DNA of 64,000 nucleotides from Vibrio sp. Isolate32 (GCF_022397955.1 NZ_JAKEUQ010000001.1:150715-214714), one strand, 5' to 3'. Counted from the stretch's first letter, positions 9,765-19,917 are shown. Notes: generated from the letters alone by a model not told the origin. Program-made: numbers and translations.

Positions 9765-12700
9765 TTAGTAGTTTGGCTTAGTCATGCCTGCGCCAGCTTT
9801 GTTAGACGCTGCCTGACTGCCTGCACCTTTAGATACAAAACGTTCAGTGCGGAACGGAGCTGCAATCACTTCAATCTCTTTGATCTCTTGAGGACCAGGA
9901 GCTTTAGTCATTGGTGAACCGGCTTGCTTCTTAGCAACAGTTGCTTTTGGCGTTTCTGCTTTTACAACAGGCGCTTCTTCAACTTTCACTTCAGCTTTCG
10001 GTGCTTCCACTACTTTTACAGGTTCAACGACAACCGCTTCCTCTGCTTTCACAGTCTCAACAGGTGCTTCAACTACTGTATTTTCTACTACAGGAGCATC
10101 AACTTTCGCTTCGGCAATCATTGGAGCTTCTTCAACAACAGCAGGAGCTTCAGCAACTGGAGCTTGAGTTACTGCAGTCTCTTCACGGCGGATAATCACT
10201 TTACCCATTGCCAGTTCAGGACATGCAAAACCGCCAGCCATTACAACGTTGCTTTGTGGTGCCGTCTCTAGAACAACATTCTGCTCTTGAACAGATGTTT
10301 GAGCTTCAGCTACTACTTGAACTTCAGCCACTTCAGATTTTGCCTGCTTGTGGTGAGGTTTTGGAATGAAGCGAGGCATCACTTTACCCATAGCCATTTC
10401 AGGAGAAGCTACACCACCTTTGCGCAGGCGGAATGGGTTAGGGCGACGATCACGACCGCGACGACGACGTTGACCACTTGCACGTAGGTGACGTGGAGAA
10501 CGACGGTTACGACGTTGTTTCGGCTCTTCCTGTTCAGATTGCTCTACATTCGCTTGAGTTGCTTCTACTTGTTCCGCAACTTTTTGCTCTTGAGCTACTG
10601 ACTGTTCTTTTGAAACAGATAGTTCTTTAGCAATCACTTGCTCTTTTGAAGCATTATCTTCAGCTTGAACTTGTTGGTCTTTAACACGAACTTGCTTGTT
10701 TAGTTTACGACGCTGACGACGCTCTTTAATCTTAGCTGCTTTCGCTTCAGGCTTAGCCTTAGGCGCTTCCGGTTTTCCAGCTTGTGCTTCTGCCGCTAGC
10801 TGTAGACCTTCTTCTGCTAATTTAGATGGTGCTTGCTCTTCGCGTTGCTTGTTGCGACGGTCTTGCTTAGGCTTACGAGGCTGACGATTTTGCTGTGGAG
10901 CTGCTTCTTTCTGCTCTTCAGGTTTCTCATCACGTGCAGGCTTACGACGACGCTTGTTGTCGCGGTTTTCGTTACGATTGTCTCCACGCTCACCACGTTG
11001 GTTACGACGACGGTTATCGTTACGATCACGGCGTTGACGGTTGCCGTTGTTGCGATTGTTCTTAGGTTTTTCTTCTTGCTTCTCTTCTTCTTTCTTCTCT
11101 TCTTGAGTTGAAGACCCAAATAAGAAGCTACCGATAGCTTTGAAGAAACGACCAATTAGGCCTGATTCTTGAGTTGCTGATGGTTCAGCTTTTTTCTCTT
11201 CTACAGCTTTAGGTGCTGGAGCGGGAGTCGGTGCTGATTGAGCTGGAGCAGCGAAGCCTTTCAGAGCTGGCTCTTCGATCTTCTTAGGACGAATTGCTTG
11301 TTCTGCAGGTTCTTTGCTTTCTGCTTCTTTCAGAGCATCTAGCTTCTTAGGGAGTAGGTAAGAAAGTAGATCAAACTCTTCGCCTTCACGAACACGGATA
11401 ACCTCAAAGTGCGGTGTTTCCATGTCAGAGTTAGGTACAACAGTGATCTTAACTTCTTGGTTCTTCTCGATGTGGTTTACTGAGCGACGTTTTTCGTTCA
11501 GAAGGTAAGAAGCGATTGGAACAGGTACAACAGCAAGTACTTGTGCTGTGTTGTCTTTTAGAGCTTCTTCTTCAATCAAACGTAGAACAGAAAGTGCTAG
11601 AGATTCGTTATCACGAACAACACCAGTACCTGTACAACGAGGACAAATGTGGTGGCTTGCTTCTGCTAGTGATGGGCTCAAACGTTGACGAGACATCTCT
11701 AGAAGACCAAAGCGAGAAATACGCCCAATCTGAACACGTGCGCGATCTAAACGAACGGCATCACGTAGACGGCTTTCTACTTCGCGTTGGTGGCGAACCG
11801 GAGTCATATCGATAAAGTCGATTACAACAAGGCCACCTAGGTCACGTAGACGTAATTGACGTGCAATTTCATCGGCAGCTTCTAGGTTAGTGTTAAGTGC
11901 TGTTTCTTCAATATCGCCGCCTTTTGTTGCACGAGCAGAGTTGATATCGATAGAAGTCAGTGCTTCTGTTGGGTCGATTACGATAGAACCACCAGATGGA
12001 AGACGAACTTCACGTTGGAAAGCAGATTCAATCTGGCTTTCAATCTGGTAATGGCTGAATAGTGGCACTTCACCATCGTATTTCTTAACGCGATTCATGA
12101 AATCTGGGCGTATTAATTGAATGTGCGCTTGTGCACGTTCAAAAATAGTATTGCTGTCGATTAGAATCTCACCAATATCACGACGTAGGTAGTCACGAAT
12201 CGCACGAACGATAACGTTACTTTCTTGGTGAATTAGGAAAGGAGCTGCATTTGAATCAGAAGCTTGCTTGATAGCGCCCCAGTGATTCAGTAGTACGTTT
12301 AGGTCCCACTCTAGCTCTTCTGCACTTTTACCAACACCCGCTGTACGCACGATTAGGCCCATACCTTGAGGAAGCTCAAGAGTGCTTAATGCTGCTTTCA
12401 GTTGAGTGCGTTCATCACCTTCGATACGACGAGAAATACCGCCTGCACGAGGGTTATTAGGCATAAGAACTAAGTAACTACCAGCCAAAGAGATGAAAGT
12501 TGTCAGTGCAGCACCTTTGCTACCACGTTCTTCTTTCTCTACTTGTACGATTACTTCTTGGCCTTCTTTTAGCGCTTCTTTAATGCTAGGACGGCCTTGG
12601 TATGTATAACCTTCAGGGAAGTATTCGCGGGCAATTTCTTTAAGAGGGAGGAAACCGTGACGTTCTGCGCCGTAATCAACGAATGCCGCTTCTAGGCTTG

Positions 12701-12851
12701 GTTCAATACGGGTAATACGTCCTTTGTAGATATTCGCTTTCTTTGACTCGTGACCTGGACTTTCGATATCTAGATCGAATAGTCGCTGGCCGTCAACCAA
12801 AGCGACACGCAACTCTTCTTTTTGAGTTGCGTTAATTAACATTCTTTTCAT
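9765..12851 (-). CDS. rne: Ribonuclease E
   Basis: This endoribonuclease is the core of the RNA degradosome and of rRNA/tRNA processing, and is bound to the inner membrane. The N-terminal half (to about residue 510) holds the S1 domain, 5'-sensor and DNase I-like catalytic site ([14 protein letters not shown] and VVIDFIDM), plus the zinc-link CPRCTGTG near residue 404. The C-terminal half is disordered: a membrane-targeting amphipathic helix ([16 protein letters not shown]), Arg-rich RNA-binding stretches, [19 protein letters not shown], a Val/Glu/Ala/Pro-rich spacer and a terminal PMTKAP segment resembling the PNPase-binding end of the E. coli enzyme. At 1028 residues it is full length. Confidence 0.98.
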   Translation of the reverse strand: MKRMLINATQKEELRVALVDGQRLFDLDIESPGHESKKANIYKGRITRIEPSLEAAFVDYGAERHGFLPLKEIAREYFPEGYTYQGRPSIKEALKEGQEVIVQVEKEERGSKGAALTTFISLAGSYLVLMPNNPRAGGISRRIEGDERTQLKAALSTLELPQGMGLIVRTAGVGKSAEELEWDLNVLLNHWGAIKQASDSNAAPFLIHQESNVIVRAIRDYLRRDIGEILIDSNTIFERAQAHIQLIRPDFMNRVKKYDGEVPLFSHYQIESQIESAFQREVRLPSGGSIVIDPTEALTSIDINSARATKGGDIEETALNTNLEAADEIARQLRLRDLGGLVVIDFIDMTPVRHQREVESRLRDAVRLDRARVQIGRISRFGLLEMSRQRLSPSLAEASHHICPRCTGTGVVRDNESLALSVLRLIEEEALKDNTAQVLAVVPVPIASYLLNEKRRSVNHIEKNQEVKITVVPNSDMETPHFEVIRVREGEEFDLLSYLLPKKLDALKEAESKEPAEQAIRPKKIEEPALKGFAAPAQSAPTPAPAPKAVEEKKAEPSATQESGLIGRFFKAIGSFLFGSSTQEEKKEEEKQEEKPKNNRNNGNRQRRDRNDNRRRNQRGERGDNRNENRDNKRRRKPARDEKPEEQKEAAPQQNRQPRKPKQDRRNKQREEQAPSKLAEEGLQLAAEAQAGKPEAPKAKPEAKAAKIKERRQRRKLNKQVRVKDQQVQAEDNASKEQVIAKELSVSKEQSVAQEQKVAEQVEATQANVEQSEQEEPKQRRNRRSPRHLRASGQRRRRGRDRRPNPFRLRKGGVASPEMAMGKVMPRFIPKPHHKQAKSEVAEVQVVAEAQTSVQEQNVVLETAPQSNVVMAGGFACPELAMGKVIIRREETAVTQAPVAEAPAVVEEAPMIAEAKVDAPVVENTVVEAPVETVKAEEAVVVEPVKVVEAPKAEVKVEEAPVVKAETPKATVAKKQAGSPMTKAPGPQEIKEIEVIAAPFRTERFVSKGAGSQAASNKAGAGMTKPNY

Positions 12852-13186
12852 TTAGAAATACTCGTTGTCTTTTCTTATTTTCATCATTGTTCTTATCGCT
12901 TTATTTCGTTTCTCATGGTGCCAGATCCCATGGCTTTATCGGTGCAGCCTCCCGGCTGGAGAGGGATGCTCTGGGGCACGTCAGTCATCATAGGGAGTTA
13001 GCCTATGATCCGCGATGTGGCGGTGAATACTCAACATGAGCGTACGTGAGTAGAGCGATAAGGGACTCAGTTGACTGTGTCTTACGCCAATTGCAGCACT
13101 GTCTAATCTGAGGTATCTACTCATTTACTTGCTTATGAACGATTGTCTGTTTAAATTTTAGTCAAATCGTTGATAGCAGCTGTGAA
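12852..13186 (-). promoter_or_regulatory. rne 5' leader, structured (rne5-like)
   Basis: The 618-bp region between rne and rluC has no convincing gene. Next to rne it contains a perfect 8-bp stem (12987-13009) and a larger branched structure closed by GTGCC/GGCAC (12918-12979) with an inner AGCC..GGCT hairpin. E. coli rne has a ~360-nt leader through which RNase E cleaves and controls its own mRNA. Position and structure suggest the same here; sequence identity to the Rfam family was not tested. Confidence 0.65.
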
Positions 13187-13454
13187 CTATAGCAGTGGTC
13201 GGTAAACACAGCAATCTGCTTTGTCGGAATGCTGTAAAAAAAACAGTTTTTGTTTGTGTTTTGATAGCTCTAACTCACTGTCTATAAATAATTTATCAAT
13301 TGATATTTTAATTTGCAGGAATCTTGGTGCTTTTTTGTTCGAAGAATCAAAGAAATATAGAACTTCAGCGACCATTTGGTGGTAGATGATCAAGAATTAA
13401 GAGTAAATTAGTTCAGAATAGACCTAAGAAAATCTCAATTATCAAAAGTGACAG

Positions 13455-13463
13455 TGATACAAT
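13455..13463 (+). promoter_or_regulatory. Extended -10 promoter of rluC
   Basis: TGATACAAT matches an extended -10 element. It ends 6 bp before the rluC ATG at 13470, so transcription would start at or next to the start codon. No Shine-Dalgarno is visible. Confidence 0.5.
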
Positions 13464-13469
13464 AGTGCA

Positions 13470-14414
13470 ATGAGCGAAATTAGAACCCAAGTCCAATTTG
13501 TCGATATTGACGAAGATATGGCTGGTCAGCGTATTGATAACTTCTTACGCAACCAATTAAAAAACATCCCGAAAAGCATGATTTACCGAATCGTGCGTAA
13601 AGGCGAAGTCCGCGTAAACAAAAAACGCATCAAGGCTGAGTACAAACTAAAAGCTGGTGATTTAGTTCGTATCCCGCCAGTTACCATTGAAGAGAAAGTT
13701 GAAGAGAACGTGCCAAGCACGAAACTCAACAAGGTTTCAGAATTGGAACAGTGCATCATTTATGAAGATGATCACATGCTTATTCTAAATAAACCATCGG
13801 GCACTGCCGTTCATGGTGGTAGTGGACTTAAGTTTGGCGCAATTGAAGCATTGCGTGCACTGCGTCCTGAAGCTCGCTTTCTTGAGTTAGTGCACCGTAT
13901 CGATAGAGATACGTCTGGGATATTGCTTGTTGCTAAGAAGCGTTCGGCGCTAAGACATCTTCAAGCACAGTTCCGTGAAAAAACGGTTCAAAAATACTAC
14001 TTCGCTTTAGTGATGGGCGAGTGGAAGAACAGCTGTAAGGTGGTGAATGCGCCTCTGCTGAAAAATGAAGTAAACAGCATTGTTCGTGTTAACCCGAATG
14101 GTAAAGCTTCTGAAACTCGCTTTAAGGTTTTAGAGAAGTTCAAAGATGCGACACTGATTCAAGCAAGTCCTATTACTGGCCGTACTCACCAAATCCGTGT
14201 ACACACTCAATATACTGGCCACCCAATTGCATGGGATGACCGTTATGGTGATCGTCGTTTTGATGCTTACACTGGAAAGGTCGGTTTGGATCGTTTGTTC
14301 CTACATGCAGCAAACATCAAGTTCACGCACCCAGGTAGCGAAGAGAAGATGGATATCTCGGCACCAATGGAAGCGAGACTAGAAAAAGCACTGACTGGTT
14401 TACGTCAGCTTTAA
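13470..14414 (+). CDS. rluC: 23S rRNA pseudouridine synthase RluC
   Basis: RluC converts three uridines of 23S rRNA (955, 2504 and 2580 in E. coli numbering) to pseudouridine. An S4 RNA-binding domain (about residues 18-80, with GQRIDNFLRNQLKNIPKSMIYRIVRKG) precedes the RluA-type catalytic domain. The catalytic aspartate is in the HRIDRDTSG motif. At 314 residues it is complete. The rne/rluC divergent pair is conserved in gammaproteobacteria. The start matches the family and lies immediately downstream of an extended -10 element. Confidence 0.96.
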   Translation: MSEIRTQVQFVDIDEDMAGQRIDNFLRNQLKNIPKSMIYRIVRKGEVRVNKKRIKAEYKLKAGDLVRIPPVTIEEKVEENVPSTKLNKVSELEQCIIYEDDHMLILNKPSGTAVHGGSGLKFGAIEALRALRPEARFLELVHRIDRDTSGILLVAKKRSALRHLQAQFREKTVQKYYFALVMGEWKNSCKVVNAPLLKNEVNSIVRVNPNGKASETRFKVLEKFKDATLIQASPITGRTHQIRVHTQYTGHPIAWDDRYGDRRFDAYTGKVGLDRLFLHAANIKFTHPGSEEKMDISAPMEARLEKALTGLRQL

Positions 14415-14477
14415 GAAGATACGAGATACGAAGGTATAGAGTGCCTCTAAATTTGTTCTTCAGTATCCATAATTGAG

Positions 14478-14507
14478 AAAGGTTGACGAATTTCGTCAAC
14501 CTTTTTT
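14478..14507. terminator. rluC / maf shared terminator
   Basis: GGTTGACGAA/TTCGTCAACC hairpin flanked by AAA on the left and TTTTTT on the right, between convergent rluC and maf. Confidence 0.8.
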
Positions 14508-14527
14508 GTTTGTGTATATTGCAAGAG

Positions 14528-14561
14528 ATCCCCAACTCGCTCGTCCCTCACTCTTGGGGAT
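14528..14561. repeat. REP-like extragenic palindrome
   Basis: ATCCCCAA and TTGGGGAT form 8-bp arms around an 18-bp centre, followed by GACGATAAA. The wording resembles short palindromes dispersed between genes in marine gammaproteobacteria, which I recall but cannot check here. Only one copy is in the window. Confidence 0.4.
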
Positions 14562-14577
14562 GACGATAAAGTATCTG

Positions 14578-15159
14578 TTAAAGCACACTCATACCTTGCG
14601 TATCTAGCATATCGACTAGGTCGATAAGCGGCAGACCAATAAGCGTGTTCGGATCTTTCCCTTCCATCTGCTTGAACAGAGCGATACCGAGCCCTTCACA
14701 CTTGAAGCTACCTGCGCACCAGTAAGGTTCTTCTTTTTCAACGTAAGAGATGATCTGTTGCTCAGTTAAATCACGGAAGTGAACAATAAAGGTATCGAGA
14801 CGCGTGTCAGCTTGTTGGGTTTCGCTATCCCATACAGTGATGCCTGTATAGAAGGTGATGCTCTTGCCACTTTGACGAGACAACTGCTCTATCGCTTTTC
14901 CACGAGTGTGAGGCTTACCTATGATTTCGCCGTCAATTACGCAGACCTGATCAGAGCCAATCACCAAACTTGGCTGCTCAACGACACAAGATTTAGCTTT
15001 GGTTTCAGCAAGGCGCATGACCAACTGTTGTGGAGTCTCCCCTGAAATCGGTGTTTCGTCACAGTCAGGCTTTGCTGTAATGAAGCTAATTTGTAGCTTT
15101 TTGAGGATCTCTTGCCTAAATGGTGAGGTAGAGGCTAAAACTAGTTGGTAATTTTTCAT
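14578..15159 (-). CDS. maf: Maf/YceF nucleotide pyrophosphatase
   Basis: Maf-family nucleoside triphosphate pyrophosphatase. The YceF subgroup, which sits beside rluC/yceD in E. coli, prefers 7-methyl-GTP and may clean modified nucleotides from the pool. The signature LASTSPFRQEIL is at residues 8-19 and the catalytic region IGSDQVCVIDGEIIGKP is near residues 67-83. It has 193 residues, the normal length. It diverges from yceD and converges on rluC. The yceF assignment rests on neighbourhood as well as sequence. Confidence 0.92.
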   Translation of the reverse strand: MKNYQLVLASTSPFRQEILKKLQISFITAKPDCDETPISGETPQQLVMRLAETKAKSCVVEQPSLVIGSDQVCVIDGEIIGKPHTRGKAIEQLSRQSGKSITFYTGITVWDSETQQADTRLDTFIVHFRDLTEQQIISYVEKEEPYWCAGSFKCEGLGIALFKQMEGKDPNTLIGLPLIDLVDMLDTQGMSVL

Positions 15160-15270
15160 TTTAATTTACAATTCATAGAAGCATTTACAGTAGGATATAG
15201 GAAGTTATCCCGCTATTCATAATGCTCTGTATGGGAAAGGTAAAAAAGTGTACTTTTTTTGCCATTTCCT

Positions 15271-15299
15271 TTGACTAAACTCGATTTGGAAGATAAGAT
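15271..15299 (+). promoter_or_regulatory. Promoter of the yceD-rpmF-plsX-fab cluster
   Basis: TTGACT (15271-15276), a 17-bp spacer and TAAGAT (15294-15299). The expected transcription start falls within a few bases of the yceD ATG at 15309. Confidence 0.65.
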
Positions 15300-15308
15300 T
15301 CGCGCCCT

Positions 15309-15836
15309 ATGCAAAAGGTAAAAATACCGCGTACAGTTGATCCGGCAAGAACGGCTCAGAAACGACTAGATTTAGATGGCATCATCCAAACCAGTCTTTT
15401 TAAGCGTTTAGCTGACGCAACTGAAGGCGTAAAACGTGACGCGCAAGTCTCATTGTCATTTGGGCTTGATGAACAACGATTAGTCGTTATCTCTGGTAAA
15501 GCTAACGTCGAAGTCGATTTAGAGTGTCAGCGTTGTAATGAGGTTTTCGCACATGAGTGCGATGTCCAATTCACTTATACTCCTTATTATAATGAGAAAA
15601 GTGAAGAGGAAGCACCGGAAGAGTACGATTTGGTAGATCTGAACGAGTACGGTGAGTTAGACCTGATTCAATTAGTTGAAGACGAGTTCATCCTTGGATT
15701 GCCACAGATAGCAATGCACGATAATGCGAAATGTAGCGTTAACTCAAATAACTTGGTGTTTGGTGAACTTCCTGAAGAAATTGAGGAAGACAAGAAGCCG
15801 AATCCATTTGATGTTTTAAAAAGCTTGAAGAAGTAA
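15309..15836 (+). CDS. yceD: YceD (DUF177), 23S rRNA accumulation protein
   Basis: YceD is a conserved small protein encoded ahead of rpmF and needed for normal 23S rRNA accumulation. The first residues [21 protein letters not shown] agree with E. coli YceD, which fixes the start. The central ECQRCNEVF and the C-terminal [26 protein letters not shown] are family hallmarks, and an acidic stretch lies between. It has 175 residues. No ribosome binding site precedes it; the promoter abuts the start codon, so the message may be nearly leaderless. rpmF follows 35 bp downstream. Confidence 0.95.
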   Translation: MQKVKIPRTVDPARTAQKRLDLDGIIQTSLFKRLADATEGVKRDAQVSLSFGLDEQRLVVISGKANVEVDLECQRCNEVFAHECDVQFTYTPYYNEKSEEEAPEEYDLVDLNEYGELDLIQLVEDEFILGLPQIAMHDNAKCSVNSNNLVFGELPEEIEEDKKPNPFDVLKSLKK

Positions 15837-15871
15837 CTGCTTCTTTAAGAATTTACATAGGAGTAGGGTCA

Positions 15872-16042
15872 ATGGCCGTACAAAAGAGCAAGAAATCACG
15901 TTCAATGCGTGGCATGCGTCGTTCACACGATGCGCTAACTACAGCTGCACTTTCTGTAGACGCAACTTCAGGTGAAACTCACCTACGTCACAACGTGACT
16001 GCGGAAGGTTTTTACCGCGGCAAAAAGGTTATCAACAAGTAA
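15872..16042 (+). CDS. rpmF: 50S ribosomal protein L32
   Basis: This 56-residue protein starts [22 protein letters not shown] and ends RGKKVINK, matching bacterial L32 of the large ribosomal subunit near the peptidyl-transferase region. The lineage type without zinc-binding cysteines is expected in enterics and vibrios, and none is present. AGGAG lies about 7 bp before the ATG. It lies between yceD and plsX (9-bp gap), which couples ribosome and lipid synthesis genes in one operon. Confidence 0.97.
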   Translation: MAVQKSKKSRSMRGMRRSHDALTTAALSVDATSGETHLRHNVTAEGFYRGKKVINK

Positions 16043-16051
16043 GGTTGACCT

Positions 16052-17077
16052 TTGCAAAATCTAACCGTTGCGCTTGATGCAATGGGCGGGGACTTCGGTC
16101 CTCGTGTAACAGTGCCTGCCGCCGTGCAGGCACTGTCGTATTTCCCAGAGCTAAAAGTCATTCTAATAGGTGATCGAAACGTGATCACATCTCAATTATC
16201 TTCATTAGGTCGAATGCCTGACTCTCGTTTGAGTATTCAGCATTGTGATCGAGTTATTTCCAATTCTGAAAAACCTTCACTAGCCTTGCGTAACAGTCAG
16301 GGTAGCTCCATGCGTGCTGCGATTGATCTGGTCGCCGACTCTCAAGCCGATGCTTGTGTGAGTGGTGGCAACACCGGCGCATTGATGGCTCTGTCCCGTT
16401 TTCGACTTAAGCTCCTCCCTGGCATTGATAGGCCCGCATTGGTTTCAGCTTTGCCTACTGCTTCAGGGAATCGTACTTGGATGCTTGATTTAGGGGCAAA
16501 TGTTTCTAGTGATGCAGATTCGCTTTTCCAATTCGCTGTAATGGGCAGTGCGTTAGCGGAACAACATTTAGGTCGCGCTCCACGTGTCGCTATTTTAAAT
16601 ATCGGTGCCGAAGAAATTAAAGGTAATGACCTTGTAAAACGATGCGCTGAAATGTTGTCGAATACTCAGTCTGTGAACTTCATAGGCTATATTGAAGGTA
16701 ACCAAATCCTTCAAGATGCTGCTGATGTCGTCGTGTGTGATGGTTTTGTGGGCAATGTCTGCTTAAAAACGTGCGAAGGTACGGCTCAGCTCTTTATTGA
16801 TAAGCTAAAAACGCGCATGATGGCCTCAACTATAAAGGGTTGGATAGCCAGAATGTTGTTTTCTGAGCTATTTACTGAATTAAAAACCTTGAACCCCGAC
16901 CAGTATAACGGCGCAAGTTTGTTAGGATTGCGCGGCATTGTCATTAAAAGTCATGGAAGTGCTGATGTATCTGCAGTTGTCAACGCGATTGGCGAGGCAG
17001 TACACGAGGTCAAACGACAAGTCCCCAGCCGCATTAGCGATCGTTTGGAAGCGGTTTTACTCGAGAGGCATTATTAG
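16052..17077 (+). CDS. plsX: Phosphate acyltransferase PlsX
   Basis: PlsX converts acyl-ACP to acyl-phosphate, the first step toward phosphatidic acid with PlsY. The N-terminal [10 protein letters not shown] signature and the SGGNTGAL motif are clear, as is the C-terminal [14 protein letters not shown] segment. It has 341 residues. The annotated start is TTG at 16052 (reading [14 protein letters not shown]) preceded by AAGG; no better ATG exists upstream. It sits between rpmF and fabH in the conserved lipid operon. Confidence 0.96.
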   Translation: MQNLTVALDAMGGDFGPRVTVPAAVQALSYFPELKVILIGDRNVITSQLSSLGRMPDSRLSIQHCDRVISNSEKPSLALRNSQGSSMRAAIDLVADSQADACVSGGNTGALMALSRFRLKLLPGIDRPALVSALPTASGNRTWMLDLGANVSSDADSLFQFAVMGSALAEQHLGRAPRVAILNIGAEEIKGNDLVKRCAEMLSNTQSVNFIGYIEGNQILQDAADVVVCDGFVGNVCLKTCEGTAQLFIDKLKTRMMASTIKGWIARMLFSELFTELKTLNPDQYNGASLLGLRGIVIKSHGSADVSAVVNAIGEAVHEVKRQVPSRISDRLEAVLLERHY

Positions 17078-17082
17078 TCTTC

Positions 17083-18033
17083 ATGTATAGCAAAATTTTA
17101 GGTACTGGCAGCTACTTGCCATCTCAGGTGCGTACTAACGCAGACTTAGAGAAAATGGTAGAGACTAGTGACGAGTGGATCGTTGCTAGAACAGGTATTA
17201 AAGAGCGTCGTATTTCAGCGGAAAACGAAACCGTCGCAGATATGGCGTTTTACGCTGCTGAAAATGCCATTGAAATGGCGGGTATCGACAAAGAAGAGAT
17301 TGATTTAATCATCGTTGCGACCACCAGTAGTAGCCACACATTCCCGTCTTCGGCGTGTCAGGTACAAGGTAAGCTTGGTATCAAAGGCTGCCCTGCGTTT
17401 GATTTGGCTGCAGCATGTTCTGGTTTTGTCTATGCTTTGTCTGTTGCAGATCAGCACATCAAATCAGGCATGTGTAAGAATGTTTTGGTGATTGGCGCCG
17501 ATGCACTGTCAAAAACCTGTGATCCGACTGACCGCTCTACGATCATCCTATTTGGTGATGCAGCAGGCGCGGTGGTTGTAGGCGCAAGCGAAGAGCCAGG
17601 TATTTTGTCGACTCACATTTACTCTGATGGTAAATACGGTGAGCTTCTAAGCCTTGAAGTACCGGAGCGTGGCGGTGATGCGGACAAATGGCTGCACATG
17701 GCAGGCAACGAAGTATTCAAAGTGGCGGTAACTCAGCTATCTAAGCTGGTTAAAGACACATTAGCTGCAAATAACATGGATAAGTCAGAGCTTGACTGGT
17801 TAGTCCCACACCAAGCGAATTACCGTATTATTTCGGCAACGGCGAAAAAACTGACAATGTCACTTGATCAAGTGGTGGTTACCCTTGATAAACACGGCAA
17901 CACGTCAGCAGCTACCGTACCAACAGCATTAGATGAAGCTGTTCGTGACGGACGAATTAAACGCGGTCAAACACTTCTATTGGAAGCATTTGGCGGCGGC
18001 TTTACTTGGGGTTCTGCGTTAGTTAAATTCTAA
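17083..18033 (+). CDS. fabH: 3-oxoacyl-ACP synthase III (KAS III)
   Basis: FabH condenses acetyl-CoA with malonyl-ACP to start fatty acid synthesis. The catalytic Cys112 is in AAACSGF, the histidine in VPHQAN and the asparagine in HGNTSAA, so the triad is complete. It has 316 residues. It lies 5 bp after plsX. A strong hairpin with a T-rich tail follows the stop and separates it from fabD. Confidence 0.97.
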   Translation: MYSKILGTGSYLPSQVRTNADLEKMVETSDEWIVARTGIKERRISAENETVADMAFYAAENAIEMAGIDKEEIDLIIVATTSSSHTFPSSACQVQGKLGIKGCPAFDLAAACSGFVYALSVADQHIKSGMCKNVLVIGADALSKTCDPTDRSTIILFGDAAGAVVVGASEEPGILSTHIYSDGKYGELLSLEVPERGGDADKWLHMAGNEVFKVAVTQLSKLVKDTLAANNMDKSELDWLVPHQANYRIISATAKKLTMSLDQVVVTLDKHGNTSAATVPTALDEAVRDGRIKRGQTLLLEAFGGGFTWGSALVKF

Positions 18034-18055
18034 CCCTAAGCGAAAACCTACAAAC

Positions 18056-18090
18056 AAGGCACATAACTTATGTGCCTTATTCAATTTTTT
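18056..18090 (+). terminator. Hairpin terminator between fabH and fabD
   Basis: Perfect 11-bp palindrome AAGGCACATAA/TTATGTGCCTT with a 1-nt centre, followed by ATTCAATTTTTT. It lies inside the otherwise co-directional fab cluster and probably attenuates read-through. Confidence 0.7.
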
Positions 18091-18118
18091 GCTTTGCTTT
18101 GCTTAAAGGAAAATTATA

Positions 18119-19042
18119 ATGAGCAAGTTTGCTATCGTATTCCCAGGCCAAGGCTCTCAAGCTATCGGTATGCTTGCAGACCTAGGCGAACAGTATGATG
18201 TTGTTAAACGAACATTTGCTGAAGCTTCAGAAGCACTTGGTTACGATCTATGGGCATTAGTTCAAGATGGCCCAGTAGAAAATCTAAATGAAACTTTCCG
18301 CACTCAACCGGCTCTATTAACAGCGTCTGTTGCAATTTGGCGTGTATGGCAAGAGCTTGGCCTAGAGCAACCTGCAAACTTAGCGGGTCACAGTTTAGGT
18401 GAATACTCTGCACTAGTGTGTGCTGGCGTTATCGACTTTAAAGAAGCGATTAAGCTAGTTGAACTACGTGGTCAACTAATGCAAGAAGCGGTTCCTGCTG
18501 GTGTTGGTGCAATGTACGCAATCATCGGTCTAGACGATGAAGCGATTGCTAAAGCGTGCGAAGAAGCTGCGCAAGACGAAGTTGTGTCTCCAGTTAACTT
18601 TAACTCTCCTGGCCAAGTTGTTATCGCGGGTAACAAAGCGGCAGTAGAGCGTGCTGGTGCATTTTGTAAAGAAGCGGGCGCTAAGCGTGCACTTCCGTTA
18701 CCTGTTTCTGTGCCGTCTCACTGTGCACTGATGAAGCCAGCAGCAGACAAGCTAGCGGTTGCTCTAGAAGCTCTAGAGTTCAACACGCCAGCACTGCCTG
18801 TTATCAATAACGTTGATGTTATTGCTGAAACAGACCCTGCAAAAATCAAAGACGCACTTGTTCGTCAGCTATACAGCCCAGTTCGTTGGACTGAAGGTGT
18901 ACAAGCGATGAACGAGCAAGGCGTTGAGAAGTTACTTGAATTAGGCCCTGGTAAAGTTCTTACTGGTCTAACAAAACGAATCGTAAAAACTATGACAGCT
19001 GCTGCAGTTAATGACACTGCATCACTAGAAGCTGCTAAGTAA
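18119..19042 (+). CDS. fabD: Malonyl-CoA:ACP transacylase
   Basis: FabD loads malonate from CoA onto acyl carrier protein. The active-site serine is S92 in AGHSLGEYSAL, with the early FPGQGSQ motif at residues 8-14 and the conserved histidine in VSVPSHCALM. It has 307 residues. AAAGGA precedes the ATG. Codon use is highly biased, as for the other fab genes, which suggests high expression. Confidence 0.97.
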   Translation: MSKFAIVFPGQGSQAIGMLADLGEQYDVVKRTFAEASEALGYDLWALVQDGPVENLNETFRTQPALLTASVAIWRVWQELGLEQPANLAGHSLGEYSALVCAGVIDFKEAIKLVELRGQLMQEAVPAGVGAMYAIIGLDDEAIAKACEEAAQDEVVSPVNFNSPGQVVIAGNKAAVERAGAFCKEAGAKRALPLPVSVPSHCALMKPAADKLAVALEALEFNTPALPVINNVDVIAETDPAKIKDALVRQLYSPVRWTEGVQAMNEQGVEKLLELGPGKVLTGLTKRIVKTMTAAAVNDTASLEAAK

Positions 19043-19066
19043 TAACCACTTAATAGAGAAGTTATG

Positions 19067-19801
19067 ATGAATTTAGAAGGCAAAGTTGCACTAGTTACAG
19101 GCGCAAGCCGTGGCATCGGTCGTGCAATCGCTGAACTTTTAGTTGAGCGTGGTGCTAAAGTTATCGGTACTGCTACATCTGAAGGCGGCGCTGCTGCAAT
19201 CAGCGAGTACCTTGGTGAGAACGGTAAAGGTCTTGCTCTTAATGTAACTGATACTGACTCAATTGCTGCTACACTGAAAACCATCAACGATGAATTCGGT
19301 GCGATTGACATTCTAGTTAACAACGCAGGTATCACTCGTGATAACCTACTTATGCGTATGAAAGACGACGAGTGGAATGACATCATCGATACTAACCTAA
19401 CGCCTATCTTCCGCATGTCTAAAGCTGTATTGCGTGGCATGATGAAGAAGCGTCAAGGTCGTATCGTAAACGTTGGTTCTGTAGTAGGTACTATGGGTAA
19501 CGCTGGTCAAGCTAACTACGCAGCTGCAAAAGCAGGCGTAATTGGTTTTACTAAATCAATGGCTCGTGAAGTTGCGTCTCGTGGCGTTACAGTGAACACT
19601 GTAGCTCCTGGTTTCATCGAAACTGACATGACTAAAGCGCTAAATGATGACCAACGTGCAGCAACTTTGGCGAATGTACCAGCAGGTCGACTAGGTGACC
19701 CTCGCGAAATCGCTGAAGCTGTGGTATTTTTGGCGTCGCCTGCGGCAGCTTATATCACAGGTGAAACACTTCACGTCAATGGCGGTATGTACATGGTTTA
19801 A
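19067..19801 (+). CDS. fabG: 3-oxoacyl-ACP reductase
   Basis: FabG is the NADPH-dependent short-chain dehydrogenase that reduces 3-ketoacyl-ACP. The cofactor motif TGASRGIG, the NNAG motif and the catalytic YxxxK (NYAAAKAG) are present. Two adjacent ATGs (19064 and 19067) could start it; the second gives the usual 244-residue MNLEGK form. It follows fabD by about 20 bp. A 166-bp gap with its own promoter separates it from acpP. Confidence 0.97.
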   Translation: MNLEGKVALVTGASRGIGRAIAELLVERGAKVIGTATSEGGAAAISEYLGENGKGLALNVTDTDSIAATLKTINDEFGAIDILVNNAGITRDNLLMRMKDDEWNDIIDTNLTPIFRMSKAVLRGMMKKRQGRIVNVGSVVGTMGNAGQANYAAAKAGVIGFTKSMAREVASRGVTVNTVAPGFIETDMTKALNDDQRAATLANVPAGRLGDPREIAEAVVFLASPAAAYITGETLHVNGGMYMV

Positions 19802-19888
19802 ATTATGTGCAACATTTGTGCATGATTTAAGTCAAGATCATACGTAATTTCGGTTAAAATCGTGAAAATTGTGGTTTGACCAGAAAAG

Positions 19889-19917
19889 TTGACCTTGCAA
19901 CTTTCAATAGATTGAAT
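19889..19917 (+). promoter_or_regulatory. Candidate acpP promoter
   Basis: TTGACC (19889-19894), a 17-bp spacer and TTGAAT (19912-19917), about 50 bp before acpP. Such an internal promoter would fit the high demand for acyl carrier protein. Confidence 0.5.

Noticed and set aside
9924..11155. Several long plus-strand frames opposite the rne C-terminal half, rich in Leu/Gln or Thr/Val
   Set aside because: They mirror the low-complexity Glu/Ala/Arg codons of the RNase E tail, have no ribosome sites and no family resemblance.
13187..13393. 68-codon minus-strand frame upstream of the rne leader
   Set aside because: No ribosome site or recognisable protein; it lies in the rne/rluC regulatory gap.
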